Source: Lunularia cruciata
Taxonomy: Eukaryota; Streptophyta; Marchantiopsida; Lunulariales; Lunulariaceae
Length of the DNA stretch: 64,000 nucleotides
Assembly: GCA_948567375.1 (NCBI GenBank)
Contig: OX419756.1
Coordinates: 15,877,001-15,941,000 of the forward strand
Reading direction: 5' to 3'
Shown: one piece after another, positions 11,059 through 22,580 of the stretch
How positions within the stretch are numbered: the stretch's first letter is position 1
How the letters are laid out: the number at the start of each line of letters is the position of its first letter
The notes under the pieces: generated by a model
What the model was told of the DNA's origin: nothing
The model's input: only the letters and a program-made list of their open reading frames with translations
Database searches by the model: none
Position numbers and translations under genes: made by a program

Positions 11059-11202
11059 TGGTATAATAGTGGTGCTTATTATTATGTAGCCAGCATATTA
11101 TAGATGGCTACATAATATGATGGCTCCTAAATGGAGCCATCATATTATGTAGCTAGTCTATAATATGATGACTGATTTTCAGCTAGCTGTAACATTATAC
11201 CA
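11059..11202. mobile_element. Palindromic MITE / foldback element (144 bp)
   Basis: The element starts TGGTATAAT at 11059 and ends ATTATACCA at 11202, a 9-bp terminal inverted repeat. Its core is a perfect 21-bp inverted repeat, 11107-11127 against 11133-11153, with a 5-base loop TAAAT. A further ATATTATAGA block is also matched outside it. The whole is nearly symmetric about 11130.5. It has no coding capacity. The flanks do not show a clear target duplication, so the transposon superfamily is open. An RNA from it would fold into a long hairpin. Confidence 0.7.
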
Positions 11203-11919
11203 AGCTTGAATTTTCACTTTACAACTAGTTTGTAATGGCTGAATTTGGTCGATTCTGTTGAGAACCATATTGTCCATTTTTTAACTGTGCTTACATAGTG
11301 ATGAACTCCATTTCCCCTTTTTGAATTGCACCTTGAGCTCATGAGTTCACCTAAGGCTTGTGCTTATCGGAAAAAGCATCTGAATTCGGAATTGTGGTAG
11401 AAAAGTGTGAGGGTCATGCAATACATGGGAGATGCTAGCATCCGGTATATTCACGCTCCAACCATTAACATGCCATCTTTAGTTATTTCTAGTAGACCTG
11501 TCTTGCTTAAATCCGTAACTGCTTTTGTGGCCATCAAAATCTATCTCACAAACTCCAAAAACTCTTATGCTCTCCCGTTAATTTTCCCATTCATCTTAAC
11601 ACATTATTGGAGACCACGATCCTCACATCTGGCAGTATAAAGCCTGAGGCTAGTGTAGCAACTCTGATACGAACAAGTCAGTTGTAAGAATATCATAAGC
11701 CCTACAGGTCCAAATATATACTTAAAAGGAAAAAGAAATATAAGCACACCAAAAAGTACAAACCAAGAAGTGCAAATATAAAGTGAGAGTCCAAGATCCA
11801 ATGAAAAAGAGAAAATAGGTATACAGAAACAAAGGCCTATGCACATCATGTACAAAGAACAAAGCATTATTTAGAATAGCTTATGCGAGAAATATGTAAA
11901 ATGAGCAAACTAAAAGTCT

Positions 11920-11973
11920 ATAATTGAACCATGTGATATAAATTTTATAATTGAACCATGTGATATAAATTTT
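11920..11973. repeat. Perfect 27-bp tandem duplication
   Basis: Two adjacent identical 27-base units, 11920-11946 and 11947-11973, begin ATAATTGAACCATGTG and end ATATAAATTTT. The perfect identity suggests a recent slippage event. Confidence 0.9.
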
Positions 11974-12367
11974 CCAAAGGTATGTCTGGAAAATGAGAGG
12001 GGAAGGTAACCATTCATACCCGTAAAGGAAGAGTTCAGAGCTGTTTGTGATCTTTGTAGTGTGATAGAGAGCCTTGTGTCAAAAATAATAGGTAAAATAT
12101 AACGGGTAAAGAAACAAAATTACCTCTTCTCGATAGGGAACTTCTCCCTTGCGGAGAAGTGAGCCTCGAGTCGACTCTCGAAGAAGATCATCATATTATT
12201 ACGAAAATGGCCAAGAATCATCACCGCAAAAGAAAAAGAGACTAAAGTATTAAAGCATCCGCTCACTGAATCTCAATTCCTGCAAGAATGTCATTGCTTA
12301 ACTAATCTGTAACTAGAGCTCGTAGCCGCAAAGGGCTATGGGTAACCTTTAGATGACCCGGAGTTAT

Positions 12368-12397
12368 GTACGGCTATGGGCTTTCCCATAGCCGTAC
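12368..12397. repeat. Perfect 13-bp hairpin with 4-base loop
   Basis: GTACGGCTATGGG (12368-12380), loop CTTT, CCCATAGCCGTAC (12385-12397). A GGGCTATGGG copy also occurs about 45 bases upstream. It could be the core of a small foldback repeat. There is no U-run after it, and terminators of this kind do not apply to plant Pol II genes. Confidence 0.75.
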
Positions 12398-13171
12398 AAG
12401 ACTTTTATGAATATGGGGGCATGTGCACTACCCATAAACCTATATTTGAAGCCTGTATGGCTTGATGGGGTCTTCCCATCCTTCTTTTTTTCCTACGCGG
12501 TCGCCTTTTTTCTTTTTCTATTTGAAACCCCTGGTATATTAAGAAAGCGATTCCCGACTCCCCTCTGCTAGAACTGGTCGTTCAGATTCACATTTTCCCG
12601 ATACTATTGGAGTTAGCTCCATTTGAACTTGAACGGTTGTGTTTTATCTTTGTTCGGTTTGATTTTAATTAATTAATTAAAAGGTTTTGTCCTTGAACGG
12701 TGGGATGTATTGTGTTTAATCTTTGTACGCTTTGATTAATGGTACGCCTTGGTGGATGGGTGTTCTATCCTTCTTGTTACCGTACGCGGTCGCCTTTCAC
12801 CTCGTGGGATACCTTTTACTTTAATTAGATAATTCGATGCGCTCACCGATTATACAGATGTAAGATTTGGACTTGCAATATGTAATCGAAAGATGAGGGT
12901 CAACATCCTGGTCTACGGGGCATGACGTGTATGATGACTTAGTCTAGCACCTGGACATTTATTAGATCAAGTTCTCGAAGCGAATGTCTCGCGATCACTT
13001 GGTATGGTGAGGCCTAGGCCGATTGTGATGGGAATGAGGAAGGGCTTGTGAGCTCCTGAATTGACATGGTTTGGACAAAAGGAAACGAGTCTTATGATCA
13101 CTGCTTGATGAGGGCCATGACTACCGAGGAGGAGGCCTAGTGATGAATTTTTGGTTGGTTACATGTAGAGT

Positions 13172-13894
13172 TTGCAGGAAAAACGTTCAGCTGGGCCTTA
13201 CCTTAGCTTACCTTCGCATGCCGTAGTTGATAGAAACGTAGTTAATCATTACTCACTATATAGTCATCATAGTACACAAGATCCAGGATTGCTAGCCAGA
13301 ATGTGCCGATTCCAAGTCTTTGTAGAGAGTGTGGAATGTGCTGGTCTACATGAACAGTTCTCCAGGGTTAATTATACATGCACAACCTCAATTTATTATG
13401 ATGTGACGGCTTCCCTGCGTCCAAGCTGAAGTCTGTTCGAATCAGCGGCATCAAGGTTACTTGCCTGAACTGACCTTTTGCTATACAGACAGTAGATATT
13501 GTAGAATGAGAATTCTCATCTCAACTGTCGATTTCCGTATCAATTCACTATCACCCCAATAGTCGCTTCCAGTAATATTCATCTTTTCTTCAAACCTGGA
13601 ATTCCAAGTTGCATTTGACAGGCATCACATCGGATCCTGCACCCCAAGTCAACGCCATTCGGTATTGTATTCTGTGCATAGATCCGTACCCTGCACACCC
13701 CGAACATGGTGAAGATTGCACAGTGACGCTCATCTGGTTATTTGTGCTTTACAGGAGTTCCAACTTGGTGGCTATCATTTCCTTCATTACAGCTGAAATT
13801 TTCTATGCCTTGTTTTTTGCACGGCGATCTATGACCGGGAGCATCGCCAACCCAATCAGGATTGAGCATGCTGTTTGTTGCTTGGTACTCGAGA
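13172..13894 (+). other. Upstream region of the PADRE gene
   Basis: The GC content rises here compared with the DNA to the left. TTTACAG|GAGTT at about 13751 and CATTACAG|CTG at about 13793 could be 3' splice sites of a 5' UTR intron, but no transcript evidence exists. The 85-codon open frame at 13172-13429 has no recognised domain. Confidence 0.3.
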
Positions 13895-14485
13895 ATGGGG
13901 AACACCGTCGTTATGTGCTGTAAGAGGAAGACGAACGTTATCGTGCATCTAGCAGATGGAGAGGTAGAAGAGTACCCTGTTCCCGTCAAAGTTGCCACTG
14001 TCCTACAACGACATCCGAAGCATATGGTTGTGAAGGTGGAAGCCGGTGGGAGACATGATCCACAACGGCGCAAGATCTCTCAGGTGCGACCAGAGAAAAC
14101 GCTAAATCAGAGACGACAGTACGTTTTACTCCCGACACAATCAAGAAGTGGAATGTCCCTTGACAGCTGGGTCATAGCGTCCAACATCTTGCAATCGAAC
14201 GCTCGGCTGCAGCGGTGCAACCGAAGGAGATTTCAAGATAACCCATACAGCGTCAGTAGCTATAGATATTTTTCAAAATCTACAAAACCAATCGATCTTG
14301 AACAAGAGTCCACCACATCGTTGCTGGGCTTGTTGGAACACAATCGTGCCAGGATTCGCTCCACCAATGAAAAGGTACCCGTTCGACTATCGTGTAGCAA
14401 TTGGCATTCAAAGGATGGGGAGTGGAGACCATCTCTAGATTCCATACCAGAAACCGCCATGGCCATCCATGGGCATCTTCGATGA
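13895..14485 (+). CDS. PADRE-domain (DUF4228) protein
   Basis: This is an uninterrupted 196-residue frame. It starts MGNTVVMCCKRK, the usual family start: Gly2 is a potential N-myristoylation site, with Cys8/Cys9 next to it. The block VHLADGEVEEYPVPVKVATV then HPKHMVVKVEAG (residues about 17-50) and the YVLLP strand (about 76-80) are the hallmarks of the plant DUF4228/PADRE family. WRPSLDSIPE near residue 177 matches the conserved C-terminal motif of the longer members. The frame is open for 11 codons upstream; I chose Met at 13895 because of the MGN motif. PADRE genes are plant-specific, small, often intronless or nearly so, and commonly stress- or pathogen-induced. Their biochemical role is not established. 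It is the only intact host-type gene in the window and shows no sign of transposon disruption. Confidence 0.85.
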   Translation: MGNTVVMCCKRKTNVIVHLADGEVEEYPVPVKVATVLQRHPKHMVVKVEAGGRHDPQRRKISQVRPEKTLNQRRQYVLLPTQSRSGMSLDSWVIASNILQSNARLQRCNRRRFQDNPYSVSSYRYFSKSTKPIDLEQESTTSLLGLLEHNRARIRSTNEKVPVRLSCSNWHSKDGEWRPSLDSIPETAMAIHGHLR

Positions 14486-14740
14486 AAATCAGGACATTGA
14501 TAATCAGTAGAAATACGCAGAATGTGATTGGGAGGACAGCTCCAATTGCTTGCAGAAAGCGGATATATTTCAAAGTATTCAACCTGCAAAGAGTTTATTC
14601 TCTAAGTCCATCTGGAAACTTTAGGACAGTTCAAGCTTAAATATTCTCAAATATTTGAATCCGGATACATGTACAAAACTAAATATCATAGTGGCCTTCT
14701 CTACTGGACTAACCTGTTATGGTAGCTGAAAGCCGATCGA
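14486..14740. other. 3' flank of the PADRE gene
   Basis: The 255 bases between the stop codon and the gap probably contain the 3' UTR. No canonical AATAAA is obvious; AATATTCTCAAATATTTGAA near 14640 is a small AT palindrome. The sequence is cut by the assembly gap. Confidence 0.3.
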
Positions 14741-14940
14741 NNNNNNNNNNNNNNNNNNNNNNNNNNNNNNNNNNNNNNNNNNNNNNNNNNNNNNNNNNNN
14801 NNNNNNNNNNNNNNNNNNNNNNNNNNNNNNNNNNNNNNNNNNNNNNNNNNNNNNNNNNNNNNNNNNNNNNNNNNNNNNNNNNNNNNNNNNNNNNNNNNNN
14901 NNNNNNNNNNNNNNNNNNNNNNNNNNNNNNNNNNNNNNNN
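14741..14940. other. Assembly gap, exactly 200 N
   Basis: There are exactly 200 N between unique-looking DNA and an AAAAGAGAGTG sequence. A round number is typical of a scaffolding placeholder, so the true distance, and even adjacency, across it is unknown. Confidence 0.95.
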
Positions 14941-15019
14941 AAAAGAGAGTGTAAGAACAGAAAATATTTAAACAGAGAAGAGGTAAATCTTTAGAACAAG
15001 CAAGTAATGTTGGCTCTGA

Positions 15020-16170
15020 CGGAAAATTGTCGTGTCCTTATTGTAACTTATCGGAACGATAGACTTTGAGATGCATGGATATTTGACTTTGGTTGTTTAT
15101 ATCATATGTGTCTTCAAAGGGAGTGGTTCAATACTTCCTGTCTACACGAAGGTAAAATGTACCTATAAGAAATGACAGACCATGTAAAATTTTAGGTATT
15201 AGTACTATATGCATCAAGATGTCTAATGCAATCATTAAAATGTTGTTTGATGCTTGACATGTTCCAGAGTTGAAGAAGAACTTGATCTCTTAGGAGAACT
15301 AGATTCTATTGGCTATAAGTGGTCACCAGAAGCAAAAAACACTGAAGGTTACCAAAGGAGCCTTGGTGGTGATGAAGAATAAGAAAATTGGAAATATGTA
15401 TAAGCTTTTGTGAAATATTGTTATAAGTGGAATAACATTTGTATGTTCTTAGAATACAACACTATGAGTGCTATTGAACTTTGGTATGGTTTGTTAGGTC
15501 ATTGAGTGAAAGAGTCCTCTCTTTTGCCTCTTTCATCAGTGAAAGAGGACTTCTGGAACTAAGCAAGCGCCAAGAGTAACTCTTGAAGGGTATAAAATCC
15601 TTTAAGTTAGATTTTTGTAAGTATTATGTGTTTGGGAGGCATTGTAGAATGAGCTTTAACATTGTAATTTTTTGAAATGGATGTATATTGCCTGCATTTG
15701 TTGGTTCCAAAGCTAGAGAAATTTACTTTGTTTTATTTCTAGATGTTTATTTGAGAAAGTTGTGGTTCTATATGATAAAGTAGTAGTCTGAGTTGTTCTC
15801 CATCTTAAAAAAATAGAAAATTATAATGTAGAAGCAGGGTGGTAGGAAGCTTAAATGTCTTGGATCTAATCACGAGGGAGAATATAAGTCCTACAAGTTT
15901 GATAGCTTTTGTAGGGCTGAAGGAATTGTGCATCACTTGATTAATCTCAGTATTCCTAAAACATTAAAGTGGTAGAGAAAACAGAGACCCTGCTAGAGAA
16001 TAAAAAGTATGTTGACTAATACAAGACTGGATAGTTTGACATTCTTTTGAATATGATGCGGAATTAGGGTGTATGATGGGCTTGAAGGAACCAGAGAGTG
16101 ATGAAATTTAAATGAAATTTAAATTTGAGCTGCAAGAAGAGTTAATAAATATTAGAGATTATTGCATGAA
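15020..16170 (+). pseudogene. copia-2 fragment: protease to integrase, decayed
   Basis: On the plus strand, over several frames, the order is protease (DAWIFDFGCLYHMCLQREWF, where D-F-G replaces D-S-G), then HVPELKKNLIS, then KVTKGALVVMKNKKIGNMYK. A zinc/pre-integrase block (LDFCKYYVFGRHCRMSF) and integrase pieces follow (YFVLFLDVYLRKLWFYMIK; GEYKSYKFDSFCRAEGIVHH; IKSMLTNTRLD). This is the plant copia order. Stops and frameshifts occur every 20-40 codons. Gag, RT and both LTRs are absent, so it is a dead internal fragment, younger in appearance than its stop density would suggest only at the integrase. Confidence 0.8.
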
Positions 16171-17344
16171 TAATGTACATCACTTTTGTGATGTATGAAA
16201 TTATATACATGGTTAAGAAAAATGAAAGTCTAACAATAACTTTTCCGCTTCTTGATTCTTGTCCAACATTATTCTCTTTAGTAGTCTTATCTACTTGAAG
16301 GAAGAAAATATTAACCACTTAAGAGAAAGAGAGAAGAGAAATTAAGCAGACTACATAGAAAACTAAACCTAATAATAAAGCATCTATGCATTTTGATCAC
16401 ACTCTTGATAAATCAATCATTTTGATCCAGAGAGGTAGATGATCAAGAGATCAAATCAAGACGATACTAGATTCTTGCACTCCTCATTTTTAATATTGAA
16501 GTCCAGATATGCTGCAGTTTTACGTATATTGTAGTTTCTGATTTTTCTTCGAGTTTCAAGAGATTCAAGTGATCCCATTTGAATACCTTTACTTTTATCT
16601 CATGCTTTCTTCTAGGCATTGGATGATCATTTTAGGAGAGACAAAAACTCTACCGTATAATGATAAAACTAATCTTGTTTTCATTTTCATGAGATACACA
16701 AATTAAAAATCATAAAGATAATGTTTTTTTTCACAAATATATACAAGTTTACAGATATTGTAATTAAAAAACCGAATTCTCTATATCCTCTTCATCTAGT
16801 CTATACTAATGAACTTTCCTTCACTATATCTCTAAAATAAAATCTACTTGGGACTTGATTATATCAATCCTATATTAATGAACTTTCCTTCACTACACAT
16901 CTTTGAGTAAATAACTTGGGGCTCGATTTTATCATGTAAAGCTAGCTTCAAGTTGCATGGAAACTAGTCCTCCCTTTGATTTTATGGCAAATTTAAATCC
17001 CACTTCTTACCTGAGACTTCTCACCCTGAGGCAGTGAATTTATTTTCTTGACTTGGTGATGAAGAGATGAGACAATGAAATATACTATAAAGATTCACAA
17101 TCTTACCACAATGTCAAGACTTGAACCAGGGTGAATCAACTAGCTAGCCACATAATAGCCACCGAAATGAGAGAGAGACTGCGAAAGATCAAACTGTATA
17201 GGGTGCAGAAACTCTGTTCATAATGAATATTTCAATGCCTTCTTCCTTCTACATTTCCTAATGTTCCTTCTACATTCTCTGTTGAGAGTGCCGCTAGAGA
17301 ACAACTATCTGACAGTGACATATTGTTCCCAAGGATGGAATAAT
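16171..17344. other. Intergenic DNA with a 69-bp tandem repeat
   Basis: No gene can be supported. At 16801 and 16870 a segment starting CTATACTAATGAACTTTCCTTCACTA / CTATATTAATGAACTTTCCT is repeated with a 69-base period and further similarity (ACTTGGGACTTGATT / ACTTGGGGCTCGATT). Confidence 0.5.
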
Positions 17345-17850
17345 AGTGGGTTTTAAAATAGTGAAGGAAATTCTAGAATTTCCATTCATACAAACTTGAT
17401 AAAGTTGCACCAATTCTTGACAATGGTTGGATATTCTATGAATTCATCTCCACATTTTACAACAAGGTATATACATTGACTACTTAAATGAAGAAGGATG
17501 TAGAGTGTATGGTTGTTCTGGAAGATAAGGAGGCTCTCAAAGCTTATAAGGAGCTCAAGTAATCCTTTATTTTGACTCCAACCTTGATGAGTCTTGAGCC
17601 TTTCATCATTAAGACTAATACCTCTAAAGTAATATGATGATTTTTGAGTCAATTAGACCAAGATGTATATGATCATCCAATCACTTCTACAAGTAGATAA
17701 ATAGTTTCAATTTAGAGAAAGAATTGAATTATATAAAGTAATATGGATGCAAGGCTACTAGGTTGATGATACTCTTATCTATGCATAATTATTCTATTGA
17801 GGATAGGCCAAAGAAGAAGCACAAGTATTGATGTGTTATCTAGGGTGTTA
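17345..17850 (+). pseudogene. Family-2 gypsy RT/RNase H fragment, badly decayed
   Basis: Nucleotide blocks match the RT-to-RNase H part of element B2: CTTGATAAAGTTGCACCAATTCTTG...ATGGTTGGATATT, then TGAAGAAGGATGTAGA, GATAAGGAGGCTCTCAAAGC, GATCATCCAATC and GGATAGGCCAAAGAAGAAGCA. Several internal deletions and many stops are present. It ends abruptly at about 17850, where an unrelated repeat unit begins. Confidence 0.7.
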
Positions 17851-18004
17851 TAATACCATTAGCTAGACAAATTATCTAAACATGAAAATTGGCTTGGTAA
17901 TATTTTTAGCAATGTCGTACAAGATAGTCTAAGTGGATCAAATAGAAGAGTCACCAAAAGAGGACTTCCCATTATAGTGCATAGGCTAAAAATACACCAA
18001 AAAC
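17851..18004 (+). repeat. About 150-bp repeat unit shared with 36096-36420
   Basis: TAGCTAGACA...ATTGGCTTGGTAA...TCACCAAAAGAGGACTTC...TAGGCTAAAAATACACC aligns with the two tandem units at 36096-36420. Here only one unit is present, joined directly to the inverted gag of element A. Confidence 0.65.
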
Positions 18005-18796
18005 TTTAGAGATGTTCCTTATTAGCAAAAGAAACGACTTTGAATTCTTTGATGAATTCATTAGTGTCTTTGTCTTGCTCTGTCACCTTGTATTTTTGAT
18101 AAGCATATCAAGTGACAAGTAACAAAGTCATTGTTTGACTCGGTGGAATTGGCTAAGGTAAGGTTGAACTTGATGGAACCGAGGAACTGGCTGGTATTGA
18201 TGCCATGTTGATAACCCAAGGGTTCTAGTTGGTCAAGTTCAACGTTGGGTATTCTTTGACAATGACTTCTTCTCTGCTTGTGTCAACTTCAACCCAAGTA
18301 GAAGCAAGAGGTTCAACACCCTTAGTGTGTTCTTTGAAATTCCTTTGAGACAATCAAGGAATTATGCATAGAAAATATTGACACTCTTCTTTTGTTAGAA
18401 TTCATGCTGTCTTTTCCCAAACAAATTTCTTTATAAATTTGACTTCCTTTACAGCTTTAGGGGAAGTCGGTGTACTGGGTCATAAAGAGTATGTCTGCCC
18501 ATTGGAGTCTTTCTTCTTCTTGGAAGATGGAGACGAGAAGTAGCCTTACCTGCCTTCATGTTTCTTTTGTTTGAGTTCTCACAAAGCTTCTTTGAACTTC
18601 ACAAAGAAGTTGGAAGTCCAACACCTCCCATGTGGTTTTGGCAAAAGTAGATTGGATCTTTTGGAGTTCTTCTTCTTCACGATGCAATGTTTGTCTTCAA
18701 ACTCTCTCTTCCCACGGTTCTCTCAATGCAGACATTCATATTGCTTTGATACCTAGTTTCAAAATTGGCTTCATATTCTTCCACTTCCAAGATTTT
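18005..18796 (-). pseudogene. Element A: family-1 leader and gag N-terminal fragment
   Basis: On the minus strand this follows the PBS of element A and aligns with 29397-30180 of element C: the TACCAGCCA...CCATCAAGTTCA block, the ACAAAGACACTAATGAATTCATCAAAGAATTC gag segment, and the start ATGTCTGCAT.GAGAGAAC. It is cut at 18005, so only the 5' part of the internal domain remains. Stops are frequent. Confidence 0.75.
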
Positions 18797-18816
18797 TATC
18801 CCTAGTAGAGGTGCCA
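18797..18816 (-). promoter_or_regulatory. Element A primer-binding site (tRNA-Asp-like)
   Basis: On the minus strand TGGCACCTCTACTAGGGATA follows the LTR end after a 7-base spacer (TGATTTT). It differs from the better-preserved site of element C (TGGCACCGCTGCCAGGGATA) at a few positions, mostly transitions. The plant tRNA-Asp complement (recalled from memory) is the closest primer. Confidence 0.65.
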
Positions 18817-19611
18817 AAAATCATGTGACAACCTGGCAAATATCACTTTTGTGGTAATTAGGTAAGTAAAGTTCATTCCCATAGAGATAAAATTCAGAAT
18901 ACAAAGCAAGGTAACCAAATTAGTTCTTCTTGGTTGTGTCTTTAATCTCTTAGGTAGAAACCACACCGAAAAGAGAGTAACAAGCACTGACCCGTAGTCT
19001 TGTTAGAATAATTTGTCACACTTAATCACAAATCCATCAAATCTATCCAAACTATCGTGATTGTGATGATTTAGTCTCTACCAAAAATTGCACTTCACTG
19101 CAAAATGACTTCACCTTAGAATTGTGTTCCACCCCTCTCAGAAGGCACAACTTCCTTGATCAAAATTGCTTCACATCAACATTGCACTACACTTACACCT
19201 ATAGAATATTATAAACAATACAATTCCTTTCAGATCTATCAAGGCATTGCTCCGATTGCACTTCACTCAAGATCAAACACACAAAATGAAGATTAAGGCT
19301 ACGGAATCTAACATCCAATATACACACTCATTTGCAGTTCAAAATTCTCCAACCACTCACAAACACACACGTAGTGCTGATACTCGGAATTAAGTTCAAG
19401 CAATGAGCATTGCTTCACAACACTTTGCTTTATCTATTCTTGGAATTATGAGCACTAAAATAAACATATTGCAAATGCCTCCGCTAAATAGGCAGAGCTC
19501 TTCAACAATTAACTAACTTCCTAAACTGATTCCTAACAACTCTTACAACCTGTAGATCCGAAATGACAATGCACCTCTTCATAATTGCCTCTTCAAATCT
19601 CAATACTATTA

Positions 19612-22120
19612 CTAATCCAATCCGATGTCTACTTCTTCCTTGGCTTCCAAACCCAATCCCAAAGTAACCTCACAAACTACTCTATCCTCGGGTTTCACAA
19701 CTAATAACTCTTCTACCAATTCTACTACTTCTTCTTCCTGACCTACAATTCCCATCGTGGGCAACCTACATACATCTTCTCCTTGCAACCTAGCTTTCTC
19801 TAATATCTCCAATGGCAACTCCAAAGATATTTATACTCCAACCTCTTCTACTTTGGGTTTCTATTTGACATCCTTCCAAAGTTTATCTAACTCTAACTTA
19901 ACTAAATCTAATCTAATTGTGATATTGTCTTCCACTTCCATTATCATCCTATCTACACAAGCTCTGACACCTATCAGCAAAGCATTCAAATCCTTATCCT
20001 TTGCATTTCTTGTCATTGTCTCCTGCACCAACAATCTAAATTTATGCAACCTCATTTCTTCAATCCTTACATTGGCTTTTGTACTTAACATCACATTCAT
20101 CTTTACCACTATCTCCTTCAATGGTTCAAGGTGCATTTTTCTCTGATGTTCCTGATCCACATGCGAATCTTCCCGATACATTGCTAGCTCTTCCTGAAAT
20201 TCAGCCTTCATAGTCTCCTTCTCCTTCTCCTTCTCCTTCTCTTTCTACACTACCTTCTCTTCCAAATTATGAAGTAACTCCTTCAATCTTCCTTCTTCTC
20301 TTTACCTCGAGGTTAACTCTTTGTGCAAGAGTTGCTTCTTCTCTTCTACACTTTGCATCACTCTATCAAGCTCTTGCTCCTTCTCTGCTACTCTTGCCAT
20401 AACATGGATGATCTCTACTTGTGAATCAGCAAACTGCTATTTCAAGATTTCATACTCAACTATCCCAACTGCCTTTCCTTGGCCATGATATTTGCTCTAT
20501 TACTCTCTCTTTACTTCCCACTTCCCTCTTTAAGTTCTCTATTACTTGATTTTGTACTAATGCATCTACTCATAGTACCTCCCTTTGCTCTTCTCCTCAG
20601 GTTATTCTCTTCTTCAACTCCAAGTCCTCTCCTTCTAACCTCACCAACACCTACTACACAATCTTTTACCTCCAAATACTCTGACTACATCTCTTTCTTC
20701 TTCTCCTCCCACTTTATTAGCAACGAGCATACAATCTCCCATAGATACTCCACTCCTCTGCTCTGATTCACTTCAACTTGCGGGCTTTTCTCCTTCTTTG
20801 CTTCTTCTTCACCTGACACTCTTCTCCTTAGCCAAAGTCGCCTTATTGGGATGGATTGCTCGCTCTCCAAAATTTCCCTCCCCATTTCTCTTCTTTTGCT
20901 TGGCCCCGCCTCATGTGTCACATTTCTTGTAGAGTAGACACCTCTCTGAATGATAATCTCTTCTCCTCTTTCTCTGGAACTTTGTCTTCCGACTTTGGGT
21001 TATCTTCTTCTGCCATCTCCAGCTTTTCCTGCTGCATCTCCATTCCATCTACTAGCTGCTTCACCACTCTGCAACATGAGTTTAGGTTCTTCCTCTCTCT
21101 CCAAGTCTTTTGACTTGTACTCGGCTTCCCCTTCTGCCTCTTTTCTTGACAATGTGATTACCACCAGGTCCTTCTTCAGGTTTACTTTCTTGGTCTTTTG
21201 AGGTCTCATTGCCACTACTTCTTCTTCTTCTGGTCAACTCCTCTTCTTTGACTTTGGAGCATTCACCTTTAACCACACGCTCTGCCCCGTCTGCTTGTTG
21301 TACTTGTCACTACTCCTGATCTAAAGATTGCTGCTCCTCCGCATCAACATCTCTTCTTAAGGCGGGATGGAAACACAACACCATCTTGTGTCATTCTGCC
21401 ACATTCAACAGATATAATCCCAAAGAGATGTGGGCTACAAATGGCATAATGTAACATGGAGGCAACTTGTCCGGAAAATTCCACACCGTTTGTCTCATGT
21501 GCTGATGGAAGCACTTTGCCCAATTGATTGGTTCCCCTGCAAACATCTTATAAAAACACCGCTTGATGTTTCATCACATAAGTGGTTTGCTCCGGCTTGA
21601 AGATAGCCATCATGCCTCTCCTCACAGGGTCCTTATAACTCTCAACTTTATAACCATTCTTTGTGCATTTTGAAGAAAAAGCATCTCGCATTTCTTGGGT
21701 TTCTTCAACTACCTTTCCTCTCCCCAAGAATGTGGCTCCCTGCTCCTCACCCGCCTCTCTTCTGGGTACTAACCTCTAATCCAACTCTATCTATCAAGCT
21801 GGATTTCCTCTCTTACCCTCTGCTTTGAGTCCGTCTAGACATTTACTCTTGATGATCTTGATCATGAAACCTATAAAGCTAAGGTTCCGATTCCATGCCA
21901 GAAATGTGATCCAAAGCTTGCTCAAGACTCCGAGTTTTGTGATCACATCTAACCTCCAAATTGCATGATTTCTCATATCAAATTCCAAGTTTTCCTTTCC
22001 AATTCCCATCTTACTCTCCTCCACTCTAGGTTGGTGACTATTTTTCCACTTGACTCCCAGACTAACTCTCTTGACTTCCTCTCGCACAAGCACATCTCTT
22101 ACAACACTCTTTTCCCTCAT
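19612..22120 (-). pseudogene. LTR-encoded coiled-coil protein (LTR-ORF), copy in element A
   Basis: This has the same order as the LTR-ORF of element C. The N-terminal domain reads FDMRNHAIWRLDVITKLGVLSK, LSFIGFMIKIIKSKCLDG and KRGNP, then the block ending IMPFVAHISLGL, then an acidic/lysine-rich segment. A long coiled coil follows (ELAMYREDSHVDQEHQRKM, LSTKANVRIEEMRLHKFRLL) and the C-terminus ends EEVDIGLD at 19612. It lies wholly inside the LTR. At least four frame breaks or stops are seen. The arginine codon CGG in AWNRNLSF stands where elements C and G have TAG. Function unknown. Confidence 0.7.
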
Positions 22121-22185
22121 CTCTCTTAGGATGACTCCTTAATAGTAATGAAAATTACTTGTCATCTCTTCATCTCTATCCCAAA

Positions 22186-22192
22186 TTTTATA
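22186..22192 (-). promoter_or_regulatory. TATA-like box in LTR of element A
   Basis: TATAAAA on the minus strand lies in CACTATAAAATTTGGG, about 390 bases inside the LTR and just upstream of the LTR-ORF. Element C has CTATAAAAATC at the equivalent place. The position is conserved; promoter function is inferred. Confidence 0.45.
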
Positions 22193-22580
22193 GTGGCACA
22201 TCTCCTCAATCTTTCTTCACTTTGAGCTTCTACCAACAAATCACACCTTTTGCATGCTCCTGTCAATGTCAATTTTCCCCCACTCAAAGGCTAGCCATTT
22301 TTATGTGCAGTACCTTCTTGAATGTCCAACCCCAAAGGAAATTTGTTACACTATCTTCACATTGGGTTGAGCACCCTCAAGACAAAGTCTCCTTACTTTG
22401 GGTTGAATGCTGACAGGATGTATCCGAGTACTTGGTCTTCTGACACAAAGTCACTTTACCTTGGGTTACAACCCGAAGACACCATTCTTTGTCTTCTGAT
22501 GCCATAAATGCACAATACATCTTTTTCTGTACATTTCTTCTTCATAAATAAGAAAAAAAAACAAAAATGTGGGTACCACA

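Larger units (their letters stand above)
11203..13171. other. Intergenic DNA with short repeats, no supported gene
   Basis: The region includes the two small repeats listed separately and two related CCTACGCGGTCGCCTTT / CGTACGCGGTCGCCTTT segments (12493 and 12782). A CTTGAACGGT..GT..TTTATCTTTG block is repeated around 12628 and 12690. I see no conserved protein in any frame. Confidence 0.4.
18824..22580 (-). repeat. Element A: complete family-1 LTR, 3757 bp
   Basis: In minus orientation it starts TGTGGTACCCACATTTTTG at 22580 and ends GGTTGTCACA at 18824, i.e. TGTG...CACA termini. The PBS lies immediately downstream. The upstream flank (22581 onward) is a family-2 protease sequence, so A inserted there. 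Its length is within 25 bp of the independent copy in element C (3778 bp). Most of it is taken up by a decayed coding region (19612-22120). Confidence 0.85.

Noticed and set aside
11655-11675. TCGTATCAGAGTTGC on the minus strand, like a tRNA-Met primer site next to a CTTACAA end
   Set aside because: The first bases are TCG rather than TGG, and no LTR partner or gag is visible on either side.
13172-13429. 85-codon open frame upstream of the PADRE gene
   Set aside because: No domain and no conserved composition; more likely promoter or UTR sequence.
14260-14589. Two overlapping minus-strand frames of about 100 codons
   Set aside because: They lie antisense to the PADRE gene and its 3' flank and resemble nothing known; the plus-strand frame has the family motifs.
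14719-14994. Open frame running through the N gap
   Set aside because: It exists only because undefined bases cannot form stop codons.
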